This document shows, in pieces, positions 34,633-43,324 of a stretch of 64,000 bases of DNA. Position numbers and translations under genes: made by a program. How positions within the stretch are numbered: position 1 is the stretch's first letter; the number at the start of each line of letters is the position of its first letter. Source of the DNA: Dyella amyloliquefaciens (lineage in GTDB: Bacteria; Pseudomonadota; Gammaproteobacteria; Xanthomonadales; Rhodanobacteraceae); assembly GCF_004296575.1 (NCBI RefSeq), contig NZ_SAYT01000001.1, positions 124,001-188,000 on the forward strand. The letters run 5' to 3'. Under the pieces are notes generated by a model that saw nothing but the letters and a program-made list of their open reading frames with translations, was not told the DNA's origin and ran no database searches.

Positions 34633-34812
34633 ATGCGCAGGTTCGCGAAGCATTCGATGTTGCCCGTGGCCGCTGTCTGCAGTGGCGCCGACTGGGCGCG
34701 ACAAGCGGCCTCCTCAAGGAGCGACTTCAAGCACAATGGCGCCGTGCTGGCCGATATGGCCGCCAGCTGCTTCGTCGACGCGCTCCCTCAAGCAGCAACC
34801 CACGGGGGATGA
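34633..34812 (+). CDS. Possible small protein coupled to the Sel1-repeat gene
   Basis: 59 codons from ATG 34633, preceded by AGGAG at 7 bases (34622-34626), an unusually good ribosome site. The stop TGA overlaps the start ATG of the next gene (ATGA at 34809-34812). The peptide (MRRFAKHSMLPVAAVCSGAD...) has no recognised domain and only a weakly hydrophobic N terminus. It may be a translated leader that couples translation of the next gene, or chance. The upstream part 34493-34632 holds no other feature apart from a possible TAGTATGG -10 region. Confidence 0.4.
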   Translation: MRRFAKHSMLPVAAVCSGADWARQAASSRSDFKHNGAVLADMAASCFVDALPQAATHGG

Positions 34813-35615
34813 GCGTCGTGGCCGGAAAGCCGATGGTGGTGATCCTGGGTGTGTTGCTTGGCGCAAGTTCAGCCGTGCCTGCCCAGGAGGCCGGGCCCGA
34901 ACAGTCGCCCGTGCCCGATGGTGTGACCACCGACCCCAAGGCGATGAAGGAACTGCAGTCGTTTGAATCGATGCTGGCCATCCCGAGCGTGGTCAACCAG
35001 CACCCGGATCTGCGCTACCGGGACCTGGCGATGGCTGCCTACAAGAACGGCGACAAGGAACGAGCCCTCCGAATGTTCATGCGCGCCAGCAGCTATGCGG
35101 ACAAACCTTCGCAGGCCGCGGTGGCCAACATGTACTGGGAGGGCGTGGGTACGCCCGTCGATCGCCCACGTGCCTATGCCTGGATGGATCTTGCCGCCAG
35201 TCGGGGCTACAACCGCTTCATTGCGCAGCGCGAGTATTTCTGGGGCCAGCTGACCGAAGCCGAGCGCGCGCAGGCATTGCGTGTTGGCCAGGACATCTAT
35301 GCCGAGTACGACGACAAGGTGTCGCTCCATCGCCTGCAGATGGAACTTGAATTTGTGCGGAGGAACGTCACCGGGAGCCGCGTGGGTTTCGTCGGCCCTG
35401 GCAAGGTCTATGGCGCCGGCGTGACCAGCGCGTACAACCCGAACGCCACCTCCTGGATGGACTTGACCGAGCTCTATCGCCCTTCGGTCTGGAATGTCGA
35501 CAACTACGCGAAGATGAAGGACCTGCAGTGGAAGGTCCAGGTCGAGTCCAGGCCGACGGTGGAAGTGGGTGGCCTGCAGAATGTGAAGCCATCGGAACCA
35601 TCCTCGGGCAAATAG
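34809..35615 (+). CDS. Exported Sel1/TPR-repeat protein
   Basis: 268 residues. Hydrophobic signal segment (about 9-24, [16 protein letters not shown], cleavage near AQ). Two Sel1-like helical repeats are recognisable at about 70-130: [17 protein letters not shown] and [20 protein letters not shown]. Sel1 repeats mediate protein contacts. It shares this layout with the gene at 53075, so the two may be distant paralogs. The start is not certain: ATG 34809 overlaps the preceding small frame, while ATG 34833 has GGAAAG just upstream. Function unknown. Confidence 0.72.
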   Translation: MSVVAGKPMVVILGVLLGASSAVPAQEAGPEQSPVPDGVTTDPKAMKELQSFESMLAIPSVVNQHPDLRYRDLAMAAYKNGDKERALRMFMRASSYADKPSQAAVANMYWEGVGTPVDRPRAYAWMDLAASRGYNRFIAQREYFWGQLTEAERAQALRVGQDIYAEYDDKVSLHRLQMELEFVRRNVTGSRVGFVGPGKVYGAGVTSAYNPNATSWMDLTELYRPSVWNVDNYAKMKDLQWKVQVESRPTVEVGGLQNVKPSEPSSGK

Positions 35616-35673
35616 CCAAGGGCCATGGGGACGGGTGCCGCAGTACTATGTGCGCTCGTTTCCGGGACCATCC

Positions 35674-36306
35674 ATGGCCAAGCTTTACTTCTATTACTCG
35701 GCAATGAATGCCGGCAAGACCACCACCCTGCTGCAGAGCGCTTACAACTACCACGAGCGCGGCATGCGCACGCTCATCCTTACCCCGGCGCTGGACAATC
35801 GCTTCGGCGAAGGCGTGGTGGCCTCACGCATCGGCCTGAAGGCCAATGCCCGCCGCTTTGGGCCGGATGAGAACCTGCTGGCCCTGGTGCAGGCGGACAT
35901 CGCCGAGCGCGGTGCGCTGCACTGCGTGTTCGTGGACGAGGCGCAGTTCCTCAACAAGACGCAGGTGTGGCAGCTCAGCGACGTGGTGGACAAGTTGAAC
36001 ATCCCGGTGCTTGCCTATGGCCTGCGCACGGATTTTCGCGGCGAGCTGTTCGAGGGCAGCCGTTACCTGCTGGCCTGGGCGGACAACCTGGAAGAGATCA
36101 AGACCATCTGCCACACCGGCCGCAAGGCCACCATGGTGGTGCGCGTGGACGGGCAGGGGCGTGCGGTCACCGAAGGCCCGCAGGTTGAGATCGGCGGCAA
36201 CGACCGCTATGTCTCGGTGAGTCGCGCCGAGTTCAAGAACATTACGGAAGGACACGGCAGGATAGAGTTGCAGCAGACGGTGCTGCCGCTGGGCGAGGGG
36301 CATTGA
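35674..36306 (+). CDS. tdk: Thymidine kinase (type II) lacking most zinc ligands
   Basis: 210 residues, collinear with E. coli Tdk. P-loop SAMNAGKT at 9-16, catalytic Glu89 in [21 protein letters not shown] lid region. It phosphorylates thymidine with ATP. Where E. coli has C-F-C and C-R-K-H zinc ligands, this protein has Cys146-His-Thr148 and Ser183-Arg-Ala-Glu186, so three of four ligands are missing. The rest of the lasso region ([26 protein letters not shown]) is conserved, arguing for a functional zinc-free enzyme. ATG 35674 starts at the conserved [15 protein letters not shown]; the upstream ATG adds residues with no counterpart. Confidence 0.93.
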   Translation: MAKLYFYYSAMNAGKTTTLLQSAYNYHERGMRTLILTPALDNRFGEGVVASRIGLKANARRFGPDENLLALVQADIAERGALHCVFVDEAQFLNKTQVWQLSDVVDKLNIPVLAYGLRTDFRGELFEGSRYLLAWADNLEEIKTICHTGRKATMVVRVDGQGRAVTEGPQVEIGGNDRYVSVSRAEFKNITEGHGRIELQQTVLPLGEGH

Positions 36307-36333
36307 GCCTCCCGCATCCATCTAAGGAACGGT

Positions 36334-37098
36334 ATGTCCAAGATCCAGTTTCCCGCCTGGCAACGCCCCCACTGGCAGCCCAGTGACGAGGAAGTCCTGC
36401 TGCAGTTCTTCGTGTTCGGCAAGTTCCAGGCCGGCCGTGCACCGTCCGTCGAATACGGCAGCGAAGGCCTCCCCGAGAGCGTGGAGCTGACCAGCCATCA
36501 CCACACGGCGCTGCGCCAGTGGGAGGGCTATCCGCTCAGGGGCTCCGTGGGCCGCATGTTCAAGGAGGACGCCCCCGAGGCGTACAAACTCGCGCTGGAC
36601 GCTCCGGAAGTGCTGGTCGTGCGCGGCCGTCTCCCGGATGCAGGCGACACGGGCTATATGCGCGACACCCTGGGCGTGCTGGCGGCCCTGCTGGACGTGG
36701 GTGGCACAGCCATCCTCGATCCGCAGATCCTCACCTTGTTCGATGCGAACAGCTGGCGCCAGCGCTTCCTGGTGCGCGACGGCGCGCCGATCCGCAATCA
36801 CCTGCTGATCCTGTGCGATGGCGAGGAGCAGGAGGGCCGCCATTGGGTGCATACGCGCGGCATGCGCAAGTTCGGTCGCCCCGACATCAGCATCCGCAAC
36901 GTGCCCGAGCGCGACATCGATCGCGCGGGCGTGCTGTGCGAGCGGCTGGTGGAACTGGAAGCGCTGGGTGCGCACTTCACCGAAGGTCAGTCGCTCGATG
37001 CCGAAGGACTGCATGGTGGCCTCGTGGCGCACCTTGGTGGTGGTGAAGAAGACCCGGATTTCAACAACACCTTCGTGGAATTCCGCTGGCCGGATTGA
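36334..37098 (+). CDS. Conserved protein of unknown function
   Basis: 254 residues, soluble, no signal peptide or membrane helix. It starts at ATG 36334, 27 bases after thymidine kinase, preceded by AAGGA, so the two are likely co-transcribed. Sequence features are a Trp-rich start (FPAWQRPHWQPSDEE), a DAPEVLVVRGRLPDAGDTGYMRDTLGVLAALLD core, and an ILDPQILTLFDANSWRQRF segment. The mix suggests an alpha/beta domain. I do not recognise the family; it is not obviously a nucleoside enzyme. Confidence 0.7.
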   Translation: MSKIQFPAWQRPHWQPSDEEVLLQFFVFGKFQAGRAPSVEYGSEGLPESVELTSHHHTALRQWEGYPLRGSVGRMFKEDAPEAYKLALDAPEVLVVRGRLPDAGDTGYMRDTLGVLAALLDVGGTAILDPQILTLFDANSWRQRFLVRDGAPIRNHLLILCDGEEQEGRHWVHTRGMRKFGRPDISIRNVPERDIDRAGVLCERLVELEALGAHFTEGQSLDAEGLHGGLVAHLGGGEEDPDFNNTFVEFRWPD

Positions 37099-37160
37099 GT
37101 CGGAAGCGTCATCCCTCCCTGCCGGAATCCAGTGCGCGCCAATCTTGGCCGCGCTTTTTG

Positions 37161-37271
37161 CTCGTCATCCCCGCGAAAGCGGGGATCCAGCGACCCAGCA
37201 CTTTTCGCTGGCGGCAGAATCAGGCTAAGAGCAGAAGGTCACTGGATCCCCGCTTTCGCGGGGATGACGAG
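37161..37271. repeat. 30-bp perfect inverted repeat pair
   Basis: Left arm 37161-37190 (CTCGTCATCCCCGCGAAAGC and on) and right arm 37242-37271 are exact reverse complements, 51 bases apart. Each arm also folds on itself (CCCCGC-GAAA-GCGGGG). It sits in the convergent gap before mutM. Related single arms occur near 46732 and 46961. Confidence 0.75.
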
Positions 37272-37287
37272 CGCAGAGCGGAGCACC

Positions 37288-38115
37288 TCACCGTTGGCAG
37301 CGCGGACACCAGAACGTCGAGCGCTGTCCCAGCACGACCTGTCGTATCGGCGTCCCGCATGTCAGGCAGGGTTCGCCTTCGCGCCCGTATGCCTGCAGTT
37401 CGCGGAAGAAGTATCCGGGCGCACCGTCCGGGTTGATGAAATCGCGCAACGTGGTGCCGCCGCGCTCGATCGCCCACGCGAGGATGCGTTTCACCTCTGC
37501 CGCAAGACGCGCGTAACGCACCCGCGACACCGTGCCGGCCGGCTTGCGCGGATCGATGCCCGCCGCGAACAGCGCCTCGCTCGCATAGATGTTGCCCACG
37601 CCGACCACGATGGCGTTGTCCATCAAGAACAACTTCACCGCCGCGCTGCGTCCACGCGAGAGGCGCCAGAGCAGGTCGCCATCGAAGTCATCGGTGAGCG
37701 GCTCCGGCCCAAGTGCGGAGAGCAAGTCATGTGTTTCGCCCGCGGGCTGCCACAGCAGGCAGCCGAAGCGGCGCGCGTCGGTGAAACGCAGAATGCGCGG
37801 GCCTTCGGTGCGGGTGGCCTCGAGTGCGATATCCACGTGGTCGTGCTTGCCGACCAGGGCATCCGGCGGCAACACGCGCAGCACGCCGGTCATGCCCAGG
37901 TGCAGCAGGGCGCTGCCTACCTTGGTGTGCAGCAACAGGTATTTCGCACGACGCTCCACGTCGAGTATGCGCTGGCCAGGCAGGAGGTCCGTGATCTCCG
38001 GCGGAATCGGCCAGCGCAAATCGGGACGCCGCAGCGTCACGCCGGTGACGTGGCGTCCGATCAGGTGCGGGGCGATGCCGCGACGGGTGGTTTCGACTTC
38101 GGGAAGTTCGGGCAC
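37288..38115 (-). CDS. mutM: Formamidopyrimidine-DNA glycosylase
   Basis: 275 residues. N-terminal [12 protein letters not shown] gives the catalytic Pro2 and Glu3. ERRAKYLLL includes the conserved Lys. [12 protein letters not shown] is the helix-two-turn-helix DNA-binding motif, and the C-terminal CLTCG/CPRC zinc finger ends with the lesion-binding region [12 protein letters not shown]. It removes 8-oxoguanine and formamidopyrimidines and cuts the abasic site. A REP pair separates it from gnd upstream. Confidence 0.96.
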   Translation of the reverse strand: MPELPEVETTRRGIAPHLIGRHVTGVTLRRPDLRWPIPPEITDLLPGQRILDVERRAKYLLLHTKVGSALLHLGMTGVLRVLPPDALVGKHDHVDIALEATRTEGPRILRFTDARRFGCLLWQPAGETHDLLSALGPEPLTDDFDGDLLWRLSRGRSAAVKLFLMDNAIVVGVGNIYASEALFAAGIDPRKPAGTVSRVRYARLAAEVKRILAWAIERGGTTLRDFINPDGAPGYFFRELQAYGREGEPCLTCGTPIRQVVLGQRSTFWCPRCQR

Positions 38116-38140
38116 GGGGTGTCTCGGTTTAGCGAATCAC

Positions 38141-38222
38141 TGTGGGAGCGCACCCTGTGCGCGACAACCTTACGAAGCGGCGACGCCATGCGCCGCAGTC
38201 GCGCACAGGGTGCGCTCCCACA
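38141..38222. repeat. REP inverted pair (REPIN), G subtype
   Basis: REP 38141-38165 and inverted copy 38198-38222 with only 32 bases between. It lies between the gnd stop (38240) and the mutM start (38115), which read in the same direction. Confidence 0.85.
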
Positions 38223-38239
38223 GATAGACTGCCGGCGTA

Positions 38240-39649
38240 TCAGCTCCAGTCGTTATGGAAACTACCGGGCTTGTCCACACGCTCGAACGTATGCGCACCA
38301 AAGTAATCGCGCTGCGCCTGAAGCAGGTTCGCGGGCAGATGTTCGGCGCGATAGCCGTCGTAGTAGGCGATGGCGGAAGAGAAGCACGGCACCGGCACGC
38401 CGGCATTCACCGCAGCGGCCACCACCTCGCGCAACGCGCTCTGGTATTGCGCGGCGATGTCGCGGAAGTACGGATCGAGCAACAGGTTCTTCAGCTGCGC
38501 ATCGCGCTCGTAGGCATCGGTGATCTTCTGCAGGAAGCGCGCGCGGATGATGCAGCCCGCACGGAAGATGCTCGCGATGGTGCCGTAGGGCAGATCCCAT
38601 TGGTATTCATCGGAGGCCGAGCGCAACTGCGCGAAGCCCTGCGCGTAGGAAACGATCTTGCTGAAGTACAGTGCGCGCCGCACCGCTTCGATAAACGCCT
38701 TGCGGTCACCGCTGAAGTTCACCGGGCCCGGGCCGGGCAGCACCTTGCTGGCGGCCACGCGTTCGTCTTTCAGTGCAGACAGCAGACGGGCGAACACCGA
38801 CTCGGTGATGAGCGGCAGCGGCACGCCAAGATCCAGCGCGCTCTGGCTGGTCCACTTGCCCGTGCCCTTCTGCGCGGCGCGGTCGAGGATGATGTCGACC
38901 ATCGCCTTGCGCGTTTCCGGATCTTTCTTGGTGAAGATGTCGGCAGTGATGCTGATGAGGTAGCTGTCCAGCTCGCCCTTGTTCCAGTTGGCGTAGACCT
39001 CGGCCAGTTCGTCATTGGTGAGGCCGAGCACATGGTGCAGCACCGCGTAGCTCTCGGCGATCAGCTGCATGTCGCCGTACTCGATGCCGTTGTGCACCAT
39101 CTTCACGTAATGGCCGGCGCCGTTCGGGCCCATGTAGGCTACGCAAGGATCGCCATCGGGCGCGCGTGCCGCGATCTCGGTGAGGATGGGCGCGACCAGG
39201 TCATACGCATCGCGCGGGCCACCCGGCATGATCGAGGGGCCGTGCAGGGCGCCTTCCTCGCCACCGGAAACACCGGTGCCGATGAAATGCAAACCGGCCG
39301 CATGCATCTCGCTCTCGCGGCGCATGGTGTCCTTGAAGAAGGTGTTGCCGCCGTCGATGACCACGTCGCCCTTGTCGAGCAACGGCTTGAGCTGCGCCAG
39401 CGTGTCATCGGTGGGCTCGCCGGCCTTCACCATCAGCAGGATGCGGCGCGGCTTTTCCAGCGAGTCGACGAACTCCTGCAGGGTGTAGGTGGGAACGAGC
39501 CGCTTGCCCGGGTTCTGGGCCACCACCTCGTCGGTACGGTCGCGGTGGCGGTTGAAGATGGACACCGCATGCCCACGGCTCTCGATATTGAGCGCCAGGT
39601 TGCTGCCCATCACGGCCATGCCCACTACGCCGATCGCCTGCTTCGTCAT
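38240..39649 (-). CDS. gnd: 6-phosphogluconate dehydrogenase (decarboxylating)
   Basis: 469 residues, full-length decarboxylating form. NADP-binding [12 protein letters not shown] (motif 10-21) followed by [22 protein letters not shown] and [12 protein letters not shown] precede the [19 protein letters not shown] active-site block. The catalytic Lys is in [14 protein letters not shown]. The C terminus includes FHNDWS, as usual. It converts 6-phosphogluconate to ribulose 5-phosphate, CO2 and NADPH. It would link periplasmic gluconate oxidation and glucokinase products to the pentose phosphate route. Confidence 0.96.
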   Translation of the reverse strand: MTKQAIGVVGMAVMGSNLALNIESRGHAVSIFNRHRDRTDEVVAQNPGKRLVPTYTLQEFVDSLEKPRRILLMVKAGEPTDDTLAQLKPLLDKGDVVIDGGNTFFKDTMRRESEMHAAGLHFIGTGVSGGEEGALHGPSIMPGGPRDAYDLVAPILTEIAARAPDGDPCVAYMGPNGAGHYVKMVHNGIEYGDMQLIAESYAVLHHVLGLTNDELAEVYANWNKGELDSYLISITADIFTKKDPETRKAMVDIILDRAAQKGTGKWTSQSALDLGVPLPLITESVFARLLSALKDERVAASKVLPGPGPVNFSGDRKAFIEAVRRALYFSKIVSYAQGFAQLRSASDEYQWDLPYGTIASIFRAGCIIRARFLQKITDAYERDAQLKNLLLDPYFRDIAAQYQSALREVVAAAVNAGVPVPCFSSAIAYYDGYRAEHLPANLLQAQRDYFGAHTFERVDKPGSFHNDWS

Positions 39650-39765
39650 GTCATCGCTCCACACTGGGGATGCGCCTTGATATGGGGAAGGCCACGCCTG
39701 GTGCAAGTGGCTCCCATCGGCACAAACCTCGATCCTGACCTGCGCGATGCGATGTCGGCGTGAGG

Positions 39766-40257
39766 CTAACGGGCCTTGGTGGCGTCCTGCGTGGCCGGTC
39801 GCGGCGTATAGCGCACGGAAATCAGCGCGACACGCTCGCCCACGCGCACATAGCGCTGCGGGCCGGTGACCGAGGTTTCGCCAAACTCCAGGCGTTGCCC
39901 GTCGAGGGTCAGCACGGCCACCGGTGGTGCGAGGCCGATGCGCGCGGGATCGAAATCGCTGAGTGGTCGCCAGCTGAGTACGTTCGCGGCAGCGGTATCA
40001 GCCAGCTCGGCCAGCCGGCCATCATCAGTCCGCACGGCCGTGCCGTCGGTGCGCCACCAATGGCCATCGCGACGCGCAAAGTGTTCTTCAGGGCCGCTGC
40101 CGATCTGCAGGGCTATCTGCGTCACGGTTTCGGGGGCCGCACCCAGCAACGTGCCTGGGGCCTCGTCGCTGTCGCGTTTCCACTGCCAGGTGGCGAGCGC
40201 GACCAGCACGACCGCGATCGCCAGCATCACCAGTCGCTGTCGCGCGGCTCGCTTCAT
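39766..40257 (-). CDS. DUF4340-like membrane-anchored protein of the Gld-type ABC cluster
   Basis: 163 residues: one N-terminal helix (about 9-23, [15 protein letters not shown]) and a periplasmic beta-rich domain. Pattern [20 protein letters not shown] followed by GHWWRTDG resembles the repeat of DUF4340 proteins that accompany GldG-like ABC components. It is short for that family, suggesting one domain copy. The start overlaps the stop of the GldG-like gene (ATGA), so it is the last gene of the four-gene operon 43146-39766. Role unknown. Confidence 0.65.
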   Translation of the reverse strand: MKRAARQRLVMLAIAVVLVALATWQWKRDSDEAPGTLLGAAPETVTQIALQIGSGPEEHFARRDGHWWRTDGTAVRTDDGRLAELADTAAANVLSWRPLSDFDPARIGLAPPVAVLTLDGQRLEFGETSVTGPQRYVRVGERVALISVRYTPRPATQDATKAR

Positions 40258-41609
40258 GCGCGGCGACGGCGCCAGGCGATCCAGCCGCCCAGGGCGAGCA
40301 GCAGCAGCGGCAGCACCACGAGGAAGCCCAGCGTCGCCGTGCTGAGCTGGGCCTGCGAAATCTGCAGGATGCGATCGGGTGCGCCGCGCGGCGGCAGCTG
40401 CACCAGTGCATCGTCACCGAGCAACCAGTCGAAGATGCGTTCGCCCAGCGCGCGATTGCCGCCGTTGCCGAGGAAGGTATTGGAGAGGAAGTCGCCGTCG
40501 CCGATCACCACCACGCGCTGCTCGGCCTTGTCGGGGCTGGGCGACAGGCGGCTCAGCGAGAAGCCGAAGTCGAGCGGTCCCTTCAGTTCGCCCGCGCTCG
40601 CGTCGTAGGCGATGGTGGAGGCCTGCTCGTTGTCGATCGGCTTGAACTCGGTCCAGCTCTGCGCGCTGGAGCGCAGGAACGGTGCCACCTGCCAGTCGGT
40701 GCGCGCGGCAAGCGCCAGTGCGGAGGCCTGCGGGAACAGCGTGGTGAGCGTGAAGTTGCGGGTGATCGCATGCTTGGGATAGTCGCCAAGGGCGAGCATG
40801 CGCGGATCCTTCAGGCCCAGCGCGGCGCCCTGGCCGTCCACCAGTACGCCCGGCAGGATGCGGATGCCGAGTGCATTGGCCAGCGGTTCCAGGTGCAGGT
40901 CATCGTTGGTCGGATCGCTCAGCCACAGCAGGTTGCCGCCGTTGGCGAGGTAATCGGTCAGCGCCTTCACCGCACCTTCGGGCAGCGCCAGTTCGGGGCT
41001 CGCCAGCACCACCAGGTCGGTGTGCTGCGGCACGGCGGTGACCTGCGCGAAGTTGAGCGGCACTGCGCGCATGCCGCGGCCTTCGAGTTGCGCCACGAAC
41101 ATGCCGAGGTCGGCGTTGCCCTTTTCGTTGGGACGACGCTCGCCGTCGCCCGACACGAACGCGACGATGCGCTCGCCGCCACGCGCGAGTCGCTCCAGTG
41201 CGTTGGTGAGGCTGCGTTCGGACAACTCGTCCAGGCGCTGCTCGCGGCCCTGGTAATGCAGGATCAGCGCGCCGTCCACGGTGATGCCCAGCTCGCGCAT
41301 CGCGGCCGGATCCTGCTGTGGGTCAACGAAGCGCAGGGTGAGATCGGGCTTCACACGCTGGTAGCGCTGCATGAAGTTGGCGACGGTGTTGCGCAGGTCG
41401 CCCTGCGGGTTGGCGTAGCTGACGATCTCCACCGGGCCTTTCAGCGTTGCCAGCACGGCACGGCTTTCCGCCGAGAGACTGGCGCGACCGCCGTAGGTCC
41501 AGTCGGCCACGTGGTCGTAGCGCGTGGTGAGGTAGCCGGCGGCGCCTGCCGCCAGCAACAGCGCCAGCGCCAACAGCCATCCATTCAGATGCCGGAAGAA
41601 GCGCGTCAT
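40254..41609 (-). CDS. GldG-like ABC-type uncharacterised transport protein
   Basis: 451 residues: N-terminal helix (12-27), a large extracytoplasmic alpha/beta domain and a C-terminal helix (about 428-446) before a basic RRRRA tail. LSAESRAVLATLKGPVEIVSY and DLVVLASPELALPEGAVKAL match the ABC_transp_aux domain of GldG/mucin-like families, and ANGGNLLWLSDP is the conserved late motif. VVVIGDGDFLSNTFLGNGGN closes the domain. It starts at ATG 41609, sharing one base with the permease stop (TGATG). GldG proteins work with GldA/GldF in Bacteroidetes gliding; here the same trio is in a proteobacterium and its cargo is unknown. Confidence 0.82.
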   Translation of the reverse strand: MTRFFRHLNGWLLALALLLAAGAAGYLTTRYDHVADWTYGGRASLSAESRAVLATLKGPVEIVSYANPQGDLRNTVANFMQRYQRVKPDLTLRFVDPQQDPAAMRELGITVDGALILHYQGREQRLDELSERSLTNALERLARGGERIVAFVSGDGERRPNEKGNADLGMFVAQLEGRGMRAVPLNFAQVTAVPQHTDLVVLASPELALPEGAVKALTDYLANGGNLLWLSDPTNDDLHLEPLANALGIRILPGVLVDGQGAALGLKDPRMLALGDYPKHAITRNFTLTTLFPQASALALAARTDWQVAPFLRSSAQSWTEFKPIDNEQASTIAYDASAGELKGPLDFGFSLSRLSPSPDKAEQRVVVIGDGDFLSNTFLGNGGNRALGERIFDWLLGDDALVQLPPRGAPDRILQISQAQLSTATLGFLVVLPLLLLALGGWIAWRRRRA

Positions 41610-42394
41610 CAGCCACGCTCCTTTTCGGCGGCGAGCCGCTGCGTGGCGAGCGCGAGCGCCACCACGATCACGATCAGGAACCAGGCGACGTCGGCGGTGG
41701 ATACCAGACCGCGCAGCATGGATTCGAGATGGCTGCTCAGCGCGACCCAGTTGAACACACCGTTGGTGGCGCCGGCCTTCTGCGCTGCGAGGTTCACGCC
41801 CGCCATGGCCAGGCCGAGGGTGAGCGCCACGCTGGCCGCGATGGACGCATGCGAGGCATAGGCCGAGCACGCCACGCCGATCGCGGCGAGCGCGGCCAGG
41901 GTCAGCAGCAGACCCAGCGAAGCGGAGGCGAGCTTGCCCCAGTCCAGCGTGACGCCGTGCGCCAGGCTCAGCGGCATGGCCAGCGCGAGTGCCAGCCACA
42001 GCACCAGCCACAGCATCAGCGCGAGGTACTTGCCCAGCACGATGCGCGAAGCGGGCAGGCCGGCGGCGAACCACAACGGCAACGTGCCGTTGCTGCGTTC
42101 ACCGGCAATCACCGACATGGTGAGCAGCGGCACAATCACCAGTGCGAGTTCCGCCACGCCGAACGGCAGCACACCGCCGGTGAGGATGCTGCTGAGCATC
42201 GGCACGCCGACCAGGTCCGTGTAGCCGGGGCCACCCGGCAGCGCGGCCAGCTTGATCTGTCCCGCGAGGAAACCGCCCAGCAGTAGCGTGAAGCGCCAGG
42301 CGAGCTGACCCAGTGTCAGTGCGGCGAGTACCCAGGCCAGCGGGCGGACGAACAGGCGGCGCAGCTCCAGCCGCGTCACGGCGATCACGCTCAT
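41609..42394 (-). CDS. ABC-2 family permease (GldF-like)
   Basis: 261 residues with about six membrane helices. The N terminus MSVIAVTRLELRRLFVRPLAW and the TMSVIAGERSNGTLPLWFAAGLP segment (conserved G-E-R motif) are diagnostic of ABC-2/GldF export permeases. ATG 42394 overlaps the ATPase stop (ATGA); the frame upstream is open but is a shadow of the ATPase gene. It pairs with the ATPase and GldG-like subunits to form an exporter. Confidence 0.87.
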   Translation of the reverse strand: MSVIAVTRLELRRLFVRPLAWVLAALTLGQLAWRFTLLLGGFLAGQIKLAALPGGPGYTDLVGVPMLSSILTGGVLPFGVAELALVIVPLLTMSVIAGERSNGTLPLWFAAGLPASRIVLGKYLALMLWLVLWLALALAMPLSLAHGVTLDWGKLASASLGLLLTLAALAAIGVACSAYASHASIAASVALTLGLAMAGVNLAAQKAGATNGVFNWVALSSHLESMLRGLVSTADVAWFLIVIVVALALATQRLAAEKERG

Positions 42395-43146
42395 GCAGCC
42401 TGCATCCTGTCGTTGCTCCCGTTGCCGCGCATGGCGATGTCGAAAAAGGTCTGCTCGAGCGCCTTGTGGTCGGCGCCATCCAGCGCGCCGTCGTAGCGCA
42501 GCTGGCCTTCGTGCAGGATCGCCACGCGATCGCATGCGGCGGTGACTTCGGCCAGCAGATGGGTGGAAAGAATGATGGCGGTGCCCGCGGCAGCCTGCTC
42601 TCGGATCACCTCGCGCAGCGCCGCCACCTGCACCGGATCGAGCGCGTTGGCGGGCTCGTCCAGCACCAGCAGTTGTGGAGAGTGCAGCAAGGCGCAGGCG
42701 AGTCCGAGACGCTGGCGCTGTCCCTGCGACAGCACGCCGGCCAGGCGGCGCGACAGCGAACCGAGTTCCAACCGTTCGACAATCCGTCGGTGCGCCTGGG
42801 CGAGCCCGGTGCCACGGAGGCCGCGCAGGCGACCATGCGCATCCAGATGTTCGCTGACGGTCAGTTCTGGCCACAGAGGGGCACGTTCGGGCAGCCACCC
42901 AATGACGCTGCGCGCCAGTTCCGGGTGCTCCATGAAGTCCTTGCCGTTCAGCCGGATAGCACCGCTGTCGGGTGCCAGGGCCCCGGCAACCATGGCCAGC
43001 GTAGTGGACTTGCCGGCGCCGTTGACGCCGAGCAAACCCAGTACCTGTCCGGAGTCCAGGCGTAGCGTGAGACCGGAAACAGCCGGTCGGCCCGCACGAT
43101 GACGGGTGATGTGATCCAGTTCCAATACGGCAGTAGGCGCGCTCAT
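42391..43146 (-). CDS. ABC transporter ATP-binding protein (GldA-like)
   Basis: 251 residues. Walker A GVNGAGKST (about 40-48), signature LSQGQRQRLGLA, Walker B LLVLDEPANALDP, switch His in ILSTHLL. The GVLSQGQR and LDEPANALDPVQ forms are typical of drug/GldA-type exporters. It is the first gene of the four-gene operon, reading away from the desaturase gene; the 178-base divergent gap (43147-43324) must hold both promoters. No clear -35/-10 pair was found there for this gene. Confidence 0.92.
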   Translation of the reverse strand: MSAPTAVLELDHITRHRAGRPAVSGLTLRLDSGQVLGLLGVNGAGKSTTLAMVAGALAPDSGAIRLNGKDFMEHPELARSVIGWLPERAPLWPELTVSEHLDAHGRLRGLRGTGLAQAHRRIVERLELGSLSRRLAGVLSQGQRQRLGLACALLHSPQLLVLDEPANALDPVQVAALREVIREQAAAGTAIILSTHLLAEVTAACDRVAILHEGQLRYDGALDGADHKALEQTFFDIAMRGNGSNDRMQAA

Positions 43147-43324
43147 TGCATGATTGTCATGGCGCCCCCACCTTCACACAACGGGGTGAGGCCGTCATTT
43201 GCGTGACACAGCACATTAACTTCGTCGCTTCCTTGAGGTGCGACAATATTTTGCGCTGTCCATGCTGGCGGGTACGGAAACCCCTCGTTTAGACTGAAAT
43301 TTCATATACCTGGGTGCTTTTCCC

